A stretch of 64,000 nucleotides of DNA from Zoroaster sp. YZ-2022. Lineage: Eukaryota > Echinodermata > Asteroidea > Forcipulatida > Zoroasteridae. The number at the start of each line of letters is the position of its first letter. Within the stretch, counting starts at the first letter, position 1. The position numbers and the translations under genes are program-made. Under the pieces are notes generated by a model that made no database searches, was not told where the DNA came from, and saw only the letters and a list, made by a program, of their open reading frames with translations. Location: contig CM055816.1 of assembly GCA_029582265.1 (NCBI GenBank), forward strand, positions 23,275,825 to 23,339,824, written 5' to 3'. This document shows, one piece after another, positions 1 to 13,936 of this stretch.

Positions 1-1002
1 TGTAAGTGGGAAAGGGGCTTTACTAAATAAAATACGGTAGTGACCAAATTCATTTGCCGAGCTCATTATTTTTAATTTGTATGCCATCACTGTGTTTGAA
101 AAAGTAAGATTTGAGGTCCATAATCATATACATTTGAGGGACTTTGTAAAAATGGTCCAATATCATGACCTGGGCTCCTTGACTTCCAAGTGCGAGTAAT
201 TTTGATGCCCTGGTCCTAATTGTCCTAGAAGCGTAGGACCCTTTTCCCCAAATGGATGCTTGCCTCTATAGTGTAGAGGATGGTTTCCTTTGGGATTGGA
301 ATAACTGGACAGGGCCTCTGGAATATGCACATTAAATTGAAAATAAAATAACAGTTTTTGGTCCCCACAACTGTGTCTAAAAGCGAATGTATGTCCCCAC
401 AATTACGGAAAAAGACAGTGTGTACAAGTACACACATGTACACTGTATGTAGTACAGTACATAATGTATGTAGTATACTCACTGTACATTACTGTACATG
501 TACATGTACAACATCTACATACAGTGACCATTCGTCATCGCGCCTCCATCCTTCTGTACATGCCAAAATTTAAGGCAGAGCTCATCAATTCTAATAACCA
601 AATTCAAATACGAAAGACGTGTTCTCATTGGTTATTGGTTGGCCCAGCAACTGCTTGCTGTGCGCGATGTACATTGTACTGGACAACGTGTATGTACATG
701 TATCGTGCAGCGTGTGTGGGATCAAACGGGTCAAAGCTAGGGGCCTGTAATTAGCCATCATTTAAAATGAACCGCCCACAAATCAACAATTCACGCATAT
801 GACTTTCCATTGGAATTCCAATGGGAAAATAAATAAACACATAAGCTTTCGATTACAGAAGGGTCAAGCTGTTGATTGAGTTCGAACGTCCGAGGTCGCA
901 CTGCACAATCGTATCCAGGACTCGGTTATTGATCTAGTCTTGGTTAAAAACTGTGTTTGTACGTTTTTGATACACGATCCAACGGCGCTACACGAATGCT
1001 GC
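1..1002. other. Intergenic, no gene recognised
   Basis: No open frame here looks like a known protein or has convincing splice sites. The stretch at about 410-515 is dense in TGTACA and GTAC palindromes mixed with TG/CA dinucleotides. The same style of sequence recurs at about 22110-22240 and 48600-48690. Confidence 0.6.
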
Positions 1003-1170
1003 AATCACGAACCGCTACCACACACGAACCGCTACAATCACGAACTGCTACCACACACGAACCGCTACAATCACGAACTGCTACCACGCACGAACCGCTA
1101 CAATCACGAACCTCTACCACACACGAACCGCTACCACACACGAACCGCTACCACACACGAACCGCTTTCA
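1003..1170. repeat. 33-bp tandem repeat (ACGAACCGCTAC type)
   Basis: About five imperfect units of 33 bases. Each is built from two half-units that share ACGAACCGCTAC; the halves differ in an AATC or CACA segment. Repeat-derived open frames cross it on both strands and are not genes. Confidence 0.85.
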
Positions 1171-2303
1171 AACACAGTCTTGGGAATTTCGTAGAAACTG
1201 CCCCTGAAACAGGGGAAACCACTACGCATGCGTCAATTTGAAATGCTAGCGCGGCCAGCATTTTTGGTGCGGACGCACATAAACAACGGACTACCGTGTT
1301 CACAACGGCATTCCGTTGTGTATGTGGTAAATATAGCCAGGGTTTTCAGTTGTGGGCCGAAAAAGGGAAACAGAATGGGTAAAACAAACAAATATGGAAA
1401 CGTACTGCAGTTTCATTATTAAGCCTTTACAGAAATTGTGTAAATCAGTTTGACACATTTGTTATGTAAAATTGTAATACAGCAAATTGTTGGAAATAGA
1501 GTTGCCTGCATTTTGCTGTAAATTTACATGTTTGTTTTTTACAGTGTGCCTCCTTTATCCGCTAATCTTCCCCCTGGCTCCCCCGATCTGCCAATGATAC
1601 TTAGTATTAGTTTTCATGAAGCCATAAGCAAATGCATTTATGCCTTTACGTGGTGTCTGATGAGGGGGTAAGGTTTAAAAGTGGTGGTGATTTCTAGAGA
1701 CGACGAGAGGGATGGTATAAGTAGGACCCCTAGCTAACCTAGTACCCCTACACGACTCTGGACCTCTCCCGACTCCCCCGGAACCCCTAGATGCCCAGAC
1801 TGACATTCCCAATTGAAATATGTACGATTTTTAATTTGTTTATTTTCCCGTTGTTTTTCTGCCTACGTTCACAAGTGTACTGCCCACTTTTAGAATTCTA
1901 GAATAAATCGTTAAGTGTTATACTTGGACGTGATGTATGTTTTGCGAAAGCATATAATTATACTAATGGCTACCATGTCAGCGATACAATCATTTTGAAA
2001 TCTTGGGAAACAGTTCAGTCTTTGTAATAACACATTGAATTATTATTACCTTGGAGTCACAAGTTGAATGAAGTGCGTGCTTTCAATACGCGCGCGTATG
2101 ACGCATATAAGTTTTGAAAAGAATAAATCCAGTGGTAAGATCATACCTCTCGCTCTATCTTCTTCATAAGTTATATGCATTTGTGTACGAGGCAGAATAA
2201 TTATTGCACAATAATTAGTAAAAGTGATTAATGAAATTTCGAGAAATTTAAGAAAACAATGTCAACGTTTATGAATATGTTGTGCTAGCTGAAAATAAGA
2301 AGA
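1171..2303. other. Intergenic, nothing recognised
   Basis: AT-rich sequence with no convincing coding frame, RNA gene or repeat. Confidence 0.5.
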
Positions 2304-2672
2304 CAAACTCCTACTGGTATGGATAACTACAAGATCCAATTTCCGCTATTAAAAGGAAAATCCATCGGACTAATTAATGGCTTACTGTTAGAGTTTGCCC
2401 CGCAGTTGGCTTGTAAGTAATATATTATACGAGTTTAAGCACACAACTGATAACAAAAAACAAGCAACTAATCACTTTCCCCAAAGTATTGGCGTCGATC
2501 GCAACTGATTGGTCGCTATTGCGAACTGTTAGTTCTGGTCCAATTGCAAACTCCTACTGGTATGGATAACAACAAGATTCAATTTACTCTATTAAAAGGA
2601 AAAGCCATTTAGACTAATTAATGGCTTACTATTAGCGTTTCCCCAGATGGATTGTAAATAATAATATATTAT
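2304..2672. repeat. Direct repeat pair, about 125 bp each
   Basis: Two diverged copies at about 2304-2430 and 2546-2672. Both begin with ACTCCTACTGGTATGGATAA and share GACTAATTAATGGCTTACT. They are separated by about 115 bases of unrelated sequence. No open frame or terminal inverted repeat was seen, so the origin is unknown. Confidence 0.75.
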
Positions 2673-3504
2673 GAGACTTTAGGCCGTGATAGATTCTTGT
2701 CACGATCAATATCGCACCCAATTAATCAGACACTTTTGAGCAGAGCTCGGAACTGAGAAACAGGGCAAAAATATGCCTGGGGGTGTTTTTTGTGGAATTT
2801 GAGTTTCTTGTAAATTATCAATATTTATAATGTTTATAACATCTTGTGAGAGTTTCAGATTAAAAATTCATTGATAAGTACAAATATTTACCGATTTAGA
2901 AGGGCATGTCAGTTCAGAAAATGATGAATTTGTTCTAATTTGGTTTCAAAATTAAGCAAAATTTATCAACTTTGCGCAGTATGTTTCGACAGGAAAGCAA
3001 CCTCCCCCCTGTTCAAATTATTTTGGTATCATCGGAAAGGTCAGGATTCCCGCTTTGTACCAAATGAAACTTGTAACTTTAAAGTCGATTATCTCCGTTT
3101 GTAATTGTCGTAAAGACAAACCTAAAAATTACGTAACTCCGCTTTGGGGAGTCCAGTTTAAAAAAAAGGTATCATTGTAAAGCTCAGGATCTCTACTTTC
3201 ATAATCAATAACTAACTCAATTTTGATAACCTGCCCAAAAGTGTCTGATTTCGGGAGAACACGTCACATATTATTTTACAAGTCGTCTGTGGGCGGAAAC
3301 ACTTAATGAGCCATTTCAAGTTCAGGACTTTGACTTTTAATTCAGTAATTGAATGTTATTGAAATTCAAATTCAACACGCGATTGCAATTGCATCTTAAA
3401 CCATTAGTGGATCGAAAGGGGGCGGGGTCAAGGGGGCATTTTATGTAATTTAACGACTTTGTAAAATGCGTTTCCCACTTTTATGACAGCGTGCCCCTTT
3501 CTGC
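2673..3504. other. Intergenic, nothing recognised
   Basis: AT-rich, with no coding frame or repeat that I can support. Confidence 0.5.
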
Positions 3505-3790
3505 CGTGTGACGAGTGTCTTTGAACAAATCCAAAGGCGATTGGGATGGGATTCGAACCCACGACCTCCTGCACTGAAAGCACTGAGCAAAGTGTTTCAT
3601 ATACATAGTACGTCAGTGTAAGGGTAAAATCAAATTATCACCTGATGTAAGAGTTAATTAATATACACATCTCGCGGTACCTGCTGCTATGGGATTCTAG
3701 CCGGCCAATCGCCACCAGACAAGCTCGGTGGTCAAGATGTTAAGACGTCACATACACTCGAAAGCATTGAGAGTACAGAGAGTCCATGAG
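3505..3790. mobile_element. Rearranged fragments of tRNA-derived SINE family B
   Basis: At about 3540-3575 the minus strand carries a tRNA B-box-like segment (GGATTCGAACCC as read on +). It joins a plus-oriented SINE tail at about 3577-3650. A plus-oriented SINE head (GGGATTCTAGCCGGCCAAT) follows at about 3690-3710 and continues to about 3760. Full copies of the family at 42525-42790 and 28820-29045 identify the parts. The order and strands of the parts differ from those copies, so this is a scrambled or multiply inserted remnant. Confidence 0.7.
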
Positions 3791-5021
<1,231 letters not shown>

Positions 5022-5206
5022 GCGTTCGACGGCGCAAGACGTGTTTTCGAATTCGCTCCTCGAATTTGCTTTTATTTACACCTATTTGTGCTTCTTGCCT
5101 TCTACAAGAGTCATATTCATCTTTAATTGTGAGTAGAGACTAATACGAGATATATTTGGTGCTATTTTTATCTGTTAAAGGCCTCTTTGGCCTGTTTTCG
5201 ACAACC

Positions 5207-6823
5207 ATGAATCGTGGTCGTACAACAGGACGACCATCATGGGCAGCCATGTTAAGACCCCAGGGCTCGGTCACGCTCAAACGCCAGAACACAATACGTT
5301 TCAACGCACGCCATATAAATAATCTTTCAGCAAAAGAGGTGTATGACGCAATCAACAGTGAGGTTGGCACCGTAGAAACAATAAAGTGCATCGCCCCACT
5401 GGACAGTGGTTGGTATAATGTAACATTTGACAATGACGTCGATTGTGAATGCGTGGCAAGAACCGGCATCTTCTTGAAAGGAGTGAGAGAGGAATGTGAA
5501 CGCGCCAATGTCCTCAATTCAGTAGTAGTCTATGTTAAAGCACCATATGAAATGGCCGATGCCGTTGTGGCAAGTGCTCTGATGCAATATGGTACAGCAG
5601 CTAACATTAGACGCCAAACACACGACTTCGACAGCCACGTAGAAACAGGAGTCCGCAGTATCTTACTTAAGAACATTAAGAAACCTGTACCTAGCTTCAT
5701 CAAGGTTGGCGGGTACACACTACCAGTGCGACATCGAGGGCAGGAGAAGACGTGCAAGATTTGTAGTCAACCCGGTCACTTCGCCCGCGATTGCGACCTG
5801 AAAGGGAGGTGTCTAATATGTGGTAGCGTCACACATCGAGCTGCTTGGCACAGATACAACGACAATGACAAAGACGAACAAACATCAGAATTTAACGAAG
5901 GAAGCGGCGAAGAAACAGATGGAGAAATTTCAGACGGGGAAAAAGAAGCGAGACCAGCAGAAAGAGAGAATACTAATGATAAAGACAACCAGGAAGAAAC
6001 CCAGAAAACAGGGAGACGTAATGGACGAAGAAAGCAGTCAAAGAATGCAACCAAAACCAATGAGTTTTTGGGACGAAGCAATGATGGCAAACGACACAAG
6101 AAAACGCAAAGCTAGCAACAGTGAAGAGGAGGAGATAAGGAAAGTCTCTAGAGATGACAAAGTAACAGATGAAGAGAGCGAACCAGAAAACATTGAGATC
6201 GACCATGGAAAACAGATGAAGAGAGCGAACCAGAAAACATTGAGATCGACCAAGAAAAAACGGAAGTAGACGACACACCAGAAACACAGGAGGTAGAAGT
6301 GCGAGAAATGAAGGAGACAGACCCCTACACAGATAACCAGAAAGAATCGGATGATGAAGCTGATTTTGTCCCATACGTCAGACATGGGGTGCAACGTTTT
6401 CGCAAAAAGCGTATTTCATGGGAAAGGAAAACTAACGAAGAAGCCACGTCGCCACCAGTCGCATCTAACAAACCTGACAAACCTGACAAATCCAGTCAAT
6501 CTAGCCATGTAGGTCACACGAGCAAAAACAGTCAATCCAGCAAATCTAAGTTAAGCCAATCTGCACAGTCCAAGCCAAGTCAGTCCAGTCAGTCTCATAA
6601 GCCCGACTCAAGCCAGACCAGCCATCACGAGACAAGCCAGACAAGCCAAACCAGGAAAAGCAAGAACACTCGGCCTGATTGTGAACAGACTGCCCAATCC
6701 AAAACGGACCATGGCCAGTCCGGCCAGCGCGAAAAGAACCAAGGAAGCCAGATGAAGCCTAACGCCTCTATCCAACATGACTACACGACCAATAAAGGAA
6801 GGGGCAGAGGACGATCAAAATAG
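5207..6823 (+). pseudogene. Element 1 ORF1, zinc-knuckle nucleic-acid-binding protein (broken)
   Basis: ORF1 products of this group bind the element RNA to form the particle that is reverse-transcribed. The ATG at 5207 is the first good start. An N-terminal globular part (KRQNTIRFN through NIKKPVPSF) is followed by two zinc-binding motifs near residues 195-225 (CKICSQPGHFARDC, then CLICGSVTHRAAWH). A long acidic and basic low-complexity region and a Ser/Gln-rich tail complete it. The frame is lost near 6000-6020 and restored after a 47-bp tandem duplication at 6165-6258, so the intact protein is not encoded. The C-terminal motif with FRKKRISW matches ARKKRTSW in element 2. ORF1 ends 28 bases before the ORF2 ATG. 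Confidence 0.85.
6165..6258 (+). repeat. 47-bp tandem duplication inside ORF1
   Basis: Two copies (6165-6211 and 6212-6258) of a segment beginning ACAGATGAAGAGAGCG, differing at a few bases near the end. Because 47 is not a multiple of three, the duplication changes the reading frame. Confidence 0.95.
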
Positions 6824-6851
6824 ATAAGTTTTCATTCCATTCACTGGGTTT

Positions 6852-9800
6852 ATGAGGAACTTACAAATTACTTTTTGTCTTTGCATGGTTTTTCTATCTG
6901 TAGCCTCGGTCAACATCAACGGCCTAAGAAACAATTTAAAACGTAACGTTCTCTTTGATTATCTAGAACGTAGAAAATTTAGCTTAATTCTTATCCAAGA
7001 AACTCACAGTGAGTATAATGATGAAGTTGAGTGGCATGAACAGTGGAATGGTAAAATGTATTTTAGCCATGGTAGTCGGCAATCTAAAGGGTTTATACTC
7101 ACCTCCTACAAGTCGGGTTTAGATCTTTGCAATGTTGATAAAGATGACGAAGGCCGATGGGTAGAAGCAGAAACTCAAATTAGGAAATAATTGTATCAAT
7201 ATAGCCTCTGTGTATGCTCCTAATGAGATTTCTGCCAGATCCAAATTTTTTGACAATCTTGTTGATTGTATTGATAATGAAAATGATTGGATTGTTGGAG
7301 GAGACTTTAACTGTAATATTGACAGTGACAAAACTAAAGATGTGAGCAAAACCATTCTCAGAAATGTTCTTAATGAAAAAGATCTCTATGATGTATGGCG
7401 TACTACTTACCCTGAAGATCCAGGTACACATTATCATAAAGCCACCAAACAAGCGAGCAGAATTGATTACTTATTTATTTCTCCAGCAATCCTGAATAAT
7501 ATTATTGATGTTGGCATTAACCCTTTGGGGTTATCAGATCATTATATTGTCTCCTTAAAATTGGAAGACTCTCACACCCTTCATGGGCAGGGTAGATGGA
7601 TATGTAACAACAGTCTCCTTAACGATGAAGATTGCGTTTTTAGAATCGATATTTTTGGAAATTGTTGCATGGTCAGAAAGATTATTACGATTCCTTGGCC
7701 CGATTGGTGGGAATGGGGTAACATTAGAATTAAAGAGATTATTAAAGAGTACGGTAAAGAAAAAAGTTGGAAACTTAAACAACAACAAAATGATCTCCAA
7801 AGACGCTATAACGATTTAATTAGTAGCCCGGAAGGTGCCGAGCCTGAAGATATCAAAGACTTAGAAACTCAAATGAAAAAGTATGAAATTAACGAATGGG
7901 AAAAGGCTCAAATCAGAACCCGTAACATCATCAAAGTTGAGGGTGAAAAACCTTCAAAATTTTTCCTGCAATTAGAGAAAAAACAAGTTAACAGTACTAA
8001 AATGGACAAACTTCTCAATGTTGAAGGTAAAATGGTTGATAATATTGATGATATGTTTAAATGCGCCAATACTTTTTATGGTAATTTGTACAATTCAGAA
8101 GACATTTCCATATTTCATCTGAATGAAATAATTACCAATATTGAAGATAAAGAAATTCCTTACGACAAATATTCTAATCTTGAGAAGGAGATCACTGAAG
8201 AAGTCAAAATTGCTCTTTCTCAGATGAATAAAAATAAATCCCCAGGTCTGGACGGTTTAACTGTTGAGTTCTATCAAACCTTTTGGGAAACCATCGGTTC
8301 TGATATTTTAGAAGTTTTTAATTACTGTTTCCAATCCAATCGGGCTCCCTTTGTCAGTCGATGAACAGTGCTATTATTAAACTCATTTACAAAATTCGGG
8401 CAACAGACATGAATTAAAAAACTGGAGACCTATTAGTTTACTGAATGTTGACTATAAAATTCTTTCTAAGGTCATCACTAATAGATTGAAAACTATCATG
8501 CCTTTTCTCGTTGGAGAGGAACAAACCTGTGGGGTTATCGGGAGGAAGATACATGATAACCTTATGCTTCTTCGTGACATTATTGACTATGCCAATTGGG
8601 AGAATCTTGATGCTGCTTTAATTAGCGTTGATCAAGAGAAGGCTTTTGACCGTATTAACTGGAATTATATGTTTACTGTTATGTATAAAATGAATGTTCC
8701 TCCTAGCCTCATTAAGTGGATTAAGCTTTTGTACAGTAACCCTAGTAGTCATATCATTATCAATAATTATATCGGTTCCCCTATTCAAGTAAAAAGAGGA
8801 ATAAGACAAGGTTGTCCATTATCTCCACTTGTGTATGCTATATGTGCTGAAGGTCTCGCAGTTTTAATTATAAATAATATTAATCTTAAAGGTATAGCTT
8901 GCCCAAGAGGAGAATGCAGTATTCGATTAATTCAACATGCTGATGACACTAGTCTCTTTGTCAGTAGTAATAATGATTTTAGTGTTATTAGTGATATTCT
9001 TGAGACATATTGTAGAGGCAGTGGCTCTAAAATTAATGTTGATAAATCTAAAGGTCTGTGGTTGGGGAATTGGAAAGACAGAAAAGATAAACCTTGCAAT
9101 TTTAGTTGGGACAATAAGTAAAAATTCTAGGTATCATTGTTGGTAATGCGGTTGAGCCTGCTGATAATTGGAATCCCAGAATTAGTAAAATGCAATGTAC
9201 ACTTGACAAATGGTCCAAACGCAATTTAACACTGAACGGGAAAGTTGTTATTGTCAATACTCTTGTAGGGGCTGGTATTAATTATCTTGGCAGTGTAATC
9301 TCTTGCCCAGATGATCTAACTAAGAAAATGAGCAACATGATCTGGAACTTCTTTTGGGATAAAAAAAGAGATAAAATAAAAAAAAGACACTATCACAGGT
9401 CCTAAAGGATTAGGGGGATGGGCCTCATCGATATACATTGTAAGTTAATGAGCTTAAAGCTACAATGGTTATCTCGTTATTCTCGTGAAAATGGTAAATG
9501 GAAAATCCTTTTTGATTATTGGATAAGTAAAGCTAGTGGAGCTAACCACTTAGAATGGTATATTTTTGCTAATGTAAAAAAACCTTTGAAAACTACAATT
9601 TTTTATATAGATGTAATTTCTGCCTTTCAAAAAGCCGGAGGGAGATAACAGTGTAATTTTTCTTCTTTGCTTGAATGTGGTGAGGTTCCCTTATGGAATA
9701 ACTCCAAAGCTACTATTGACAATTCAGTCCTAGAGAGCCCTACGCTTAAGTCTAATGGTTTTCATTATATTAAGGATATTAGCCGTCATGGTGAATTAGT

Positions 9801-10615
9801 GCTTTTTAAAGAAATTGCTAGTATTTGTAATATTAAGAATATTAATGCGGGGAGAATGGTAAGCAGAATCAAAAATCATATTGACTTTTCCTTAATTAAG
9901 GAAAAAAGACAAGGGCCACCTAGTCAAGTCAGCAACTGTTTAATAATGGAGGATCAGAAAATGATTCCATCCTTTTCATCAATGACACTAGCACCAAATC
10001 TATTTACAGACACATTATTTTGAGAAAATTCACCACCCCTAAGATTCAAAAAAAGTGGCAAGAAATCCTTCACCTCAGTTTTAATCTAGAATGGTATAAA
10101 GTTTGGGATAATATATGGAAAATCCTCTCATGGATCATGAAGACAAACAATTTTTATACAAACTCAGGTTTCGTGTCCATGCCACTAAAGATCTGTTATA
10201 TAATGTAATCTGTCCACTTTGTGAAACTGAGAATGAATCTCATGAACACCTGTTTATTTATTGTAGTCGCACTATGGATGCATGGATCTATATTGAACAA
10301 CTTCTAAGACAATTCACGGGCAATAAGTTTCTATATCTGACTGATTCCGACATAATACTTGGTTATAACTTAAAGGGAGTCTCGGCAGTAATTGTATGTA
10401 AAATGCTTCGCCAAATTTGGAATATTAGGTGTGAAAAGGTTTTCAATAGTAGTTTAAACGAAATCAATATCATTGCCAGATTTAAACAAACCCTGAAACT
10501 GTTTCTCTACTTCGAAAAGAAAAGGTTAAGTAAAGAGTTTTTTGTAAATTACTTTACACGTAATTCTGCTTTGTGTTCGTTGGGAAAGGGTGACCAAGTT
10601 ATTTTTAGCCTCTAA
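6852..10615 (+). pseudogene. Element 1 ORF2, APE endonuclease plus reverse transcriptase (broken)
   Basis: ORF2 nicks target DNA and primes cDNA synthesis there. The ATG at 6852 leads into an APE endonuclease: SVNINGLR, LIQETHS with the catalytic Glu, GGDFNCNID, ASRIDYLF and LSDHYIV with the terminal Asp-His pair. The reverse transcriptase follows: NKSPGLDG, NWRPISLLN, DQEKAFDRINW, RQGCPLSPLVY and HADDTSLF (8937-8960), then GGMGLID and a C-terminal CPLCETENESHEH zinc-knuckle-like segment near 10215-10245. Breaks: an extra A near 7170, a frameshift near 8345, a base loss near 8393, a stop near 9119 and more downstream. The copy at 60310-64000 lacks the 7170 and 8393 lesions but shares those near 8345 and 9119. 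Confidence 0.9.
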
Positions 10616-10832
10616 TTTTTGTTTTCATCTTTCCATCTTTCCATCTTTATTTGATCTCTACTCATTATTTTTAAATGTATTATACCATAGCAAATTTTGT
10701 TTTTAGATACAACCTTTAATAATTTGAGTACTTATTGTTTTTGAGTATGTTATGTGAAATTTGTATTGAAGGTTACTGAATAAACGGAGTCGTATAACTC
10801 CACATTCATGAAGAAAAAAAATAATAATAATA
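10616..10832 (+). other. Element 1 3' UTR with terminal hairpin and A-rich tail
   Basis: The UTR contains AATAAA at 10779-10784, then GGAGT-CGTATA-ACTCC (10786-10801), a small stem-loop, and an A8 (AAT)n tail. Element 2 has the same order at 19462-19545 (AATAAA, GGAG...CTCC, A-rich tail). The hairpin is a candidate recognition site for the element's reverse transcriptase; this role is an inference. Confidence 0.65.
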
Positions 10833-11060
10833 AGTGCGAAGGTACAAGACACGTTCGTTTCTTGCTCCAAAAATCGTCGCTTATTTCACGAATTAAGGTC
10901 TGTTATCGACAACCAAATAATTGTTCTGCTTTTCGTCATTGATCGTAGATAACACTGGACTGAGAAGTGAGTGTTTTATGTAGTAAAATCCGGCCTTTTG
11001 GCCTTTTCTAGATCGTCTATACGCTCCCCTAGTATAAACGGGGTAGCCATATTGGAAGCC

Positions 11061-12492
11061 ATGTTCCGGAAGACAACAGAAAGCGCTGGTATGCTTAAGC
11101 GGACAAACACAATAAGGTTTAACCTGCGTCAACTACGTGAAAATGTATCACCCGATGATGTGTATAAAGCAATAGACAAAGAGCTGCATACCACGGAAAC
11201 CATCAAATGCATAGCTCCTTTAGAAAACGGATGGTACAACGTGAGTTTCGACAACGAAAAGGACTGTGAAAAGATCGCCAAGGAAGGTTTCTTCGTCAAG
11301 AATGTACTTGTACAGTGTGAGAGGGCCAATGTACAAAATAGTGCAGTAGTACATGTATATGTCAAGGCTCCGTATGAAATGTCTGACACTGTTGTGACCA
11401 GTGCCCTCATGCAGTACGGTACGGTAACCAATCTCCGAAGACAAGTGTATGACTTTGACAAAGGAGTGCAGACGGGAGTGAGAAGCCTGCTAATCAAGAA
11501 CATCAAGAAGCCGATGCCAAGCTACGTGAAAGTTGGAGCCTTTAATCTCCCTACAAGGTACAGGGCCAGCAAAAAACATGCAAGATTTGCGGCCAACCAA
11601 ACCACCTAGCCAGAGATTGCAACCTTCGTGGTAGATGTTTCGTTTGCGGCAGTGACGGACACAGGGCATCGTGGCACAACCACAATGATGAGATGGAAGA
11701 CACCCAAACCCCAGCCTACAACTCGGACGAGGAAGCGCAAACGATACAGCTTCAGAACTAGAGATAGAAGAGATAAAGCCAGCCGACGACGAACAAACCC
11801 AGGATCGTGGAGACAAATAAATTCCCACTAAGAAGAGTACAGACGACATACAAGAACCGAAACAAGGAACCACCCAGCAACTAGAAGAAGAGGGAGACGG
11901 TCAACCTGCCCCAGAAGAACCCGAAAAACCAGTAGATTTGACGCAGCCGAAAAGAACCCAAGAGAAGAAGGAAACCACTGGGAAAACGCGGTCTGATAAA
12001 AAATTGTTTTCCGACACAGTAAGAGGACACCAACAAAAGGGAAAGACATCAACTACAATAAAGAAAGGTTTCTGGGATGAAGCAGTGGCCAAGATTGCAT
12101 CAAGGACAAGGAAAACAAGCGACGAGGAAGACGGTGAACCTAGAACAGTTCTCAGAAAACAAGCCAAAGACAAAGGAGATGCAGAAGCCACAAAAGAATC
12201 CCAAGATACTGACATCCAACAAACACCTGAAGGAAAAAACGACAAGGAAGATTCTGATGGAGAAATGGAACAAGATCCATATGCAGGTACTGGAGAAGAC
12301 GAAGACGACAAGCAAGATGGCTTTGTGCTCTACACCAGAGGTGGAGTACAAAGAGCGAGGAAAAAGCGCACGTCATGGGTGAGAAAAACACCAGAAGACC
12401 CACAATCAGACAAGACACAGAAAAATACCAACTCGTCTACCGAAGATAGCCAATCCACCCAGAGAGGCAGGGGAAGAGGAAGAGCCAAGTAA
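11061..12492 (+). pseudogene. Element 2 ORF1, zinc-knuckle protein (broken)
   Basis: It is the counterpart of element 1 ORF1. From the ATG at 11061 it reads KRTNTIRFN, ETIKCIAPLENGWYNV and NIKKPMPSYVKVG, matching element 1 along the whole N-terminal domain. The frame shifts near 11570, just before the first zinc motif (CKICGQPNHLARDC, from 11579 in another frame). It shifts again near 11745, and a TAA lies at 11818. The acidic C-terminal part (GFWDEAVAK, RKKRTSWVRK) is open from about 11821 to the stop at 12490-12492. The same lesion before the zinc motif is present in the right arm. Confidence 0.82.
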
Positions 12493-13936
12493 AAAGAAAA
12501 TTTTCCTTTTGATATGCCATGGCAAGAATTGAGATAAAACTTATTTTATGTATGACTTTCTTATCTGTGGCATCGGTTAATGTGAATGGTTTAAGAAAAG
12601 ACTTGAAACGAAATGTTTTATTTGACTATTTAGAGCGTAGAAAATTCAATCTAATTTTTCTTCAAGAAACTCATAGCGAACCTGATGATGTTGTCCCTTT
12701 GGAGCACACAATGGAAATGAAAAATGTATTTTTGTCACGGTAATCGTCAGTCTCGGGGGGTAGCAATTCTCGTTTCCGAAAAATCTGGCCTAGATATTTA
12801 AAAAATTGATAAAGATGATGAAGGTAGATGGATTAAAGGAGAAATTAATTGGAATAATACTACCCTATCAGTAGCCTCTGTCTATGCTCCTAACGAACAG
12901 TATGCCAGATCTTATTTTTTCGATGATCTTAGTGATCGTATAACTGGAGATTAATTGGATCATAGGCGGAGATTTTAATTGTAACATTGATAATTCTATT
13001 GTTAAAGATGTTAGTAAAATTATTCTTAAGAATGTTATACAGGAAAAAGATCTCATCGATACTTGGCGTACAGTCCACCCCAAAGAAATAGGCAGCACCC
13101 ATTATCATAAAGCCACTAAACAGGCTAGTAGAATTGATTATTTGTTTCTTTCTTCCAATCTACTTTGTAATCTCGTAGATATATCTGTCCTTTCTTATGG
13201 CCTATCTGATCATCATATTGTCTGCATGAAAATACATGACCCTACTACGTCACACGGTCAAGGCAGATGGATATGCAATAATAGTCTACGGAAGGACGAA
13301 GATTGCAATTTTAGAATTGTTACCTTTTGGGAATATTGGATAATACAAAAACATAATTATGACACCTTGGCTGATTGGTGGGAAAGTGGCAAATTTAGAA
13401 TCAAAGAAATTATTAAAGATTATGGTAAAGAGAAAGCCTCAATACAAAAACAACGTCAAGTTCATTTACAAAAACAATATGCTTCACTCTTAAGTAAAGG
13501 TCCGAATTCCGATGACGATGCTATTAATCAAATTGAAACTGAGCTTAAAATGTACGAGACTAATGAGTGGAAAAAAGCCAAAATTAGAACTCGTAACATT
13601 ATTAAAGATGAGGGCGAAAAAGCCTCCAAATATTTCCTCAACCTGGAAAAGCAGCAAATTAATAATGGGAAAATTGACAAATTACTCACCAACGATGGTA
13701 ATTATGCCGACCAACCAGACACTATGTTAAATTATGCCAATGATTTTTATAGTTATTTGTATAAGGTTGATGAAATCTCTGATTTTCACCTCCAGGAAAT
13801 AATCTCTAAAATAGAAACCAAACAAATTCCTAATGACATTCATTCTAATCTTGATTGTGAAATTACTGCTAACGAAGTTAGGATAGCACTTTCAAATGAA
13901 CAAAATAAGTCCCCAGGGTCAAGATGGTCTCACGGT

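Larger units (their letters stand above)
5022..10832 (+). mobile_element. Element 1: Tx1/L1-like non-LTR retrotransposon
   Basis: This 5.8-kb element has a 5' leader, an ORF1 with CCHC zinc knuckles, an ORF2 with APE endonuclease and reverse transcriptase, and a short 3' UTR. The UTR has AATAAA (10779-10784), a GGAGT/ACTCC hairpin and an A-rich (AAT)n tail. The start is placed where the TAAA array ends. The leader resembles that of element 2: both have a 'GCGNNCGA/GGNRCAAGAC' start and a GGCC...GGCC hairpin near the end of the leader. No LTRs are present. The HADD catalytic motif and the ORF1 zinc knuckle point to the Tx1/L1 group. Several frameshifts make this copy inactive. A second copy of its 3' two-thirds lies at 60091-64000 on -. 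Confidence 0.9.

Noticed and set aside
944..1241. Open frames over 944-1241 on both strands
   Set aside because: They read through a 33-bp tandem repeat and have repeat-like composition only.
5140..6400. Large minus-strand open frames opposite element 1 ORF1
   Set aside because: They mirror the coding bias of ORF1. None has recognisable motifs, and the plus frame has zinc knuckles.
11828..12418. Minus-strand Ser/Phe/Val-rich frames opposite element 2 ORF1
   Set aside because: They are antisense shadows of an acidic Lys/Glu-rich region. The hydrophobic look is due to the complement.
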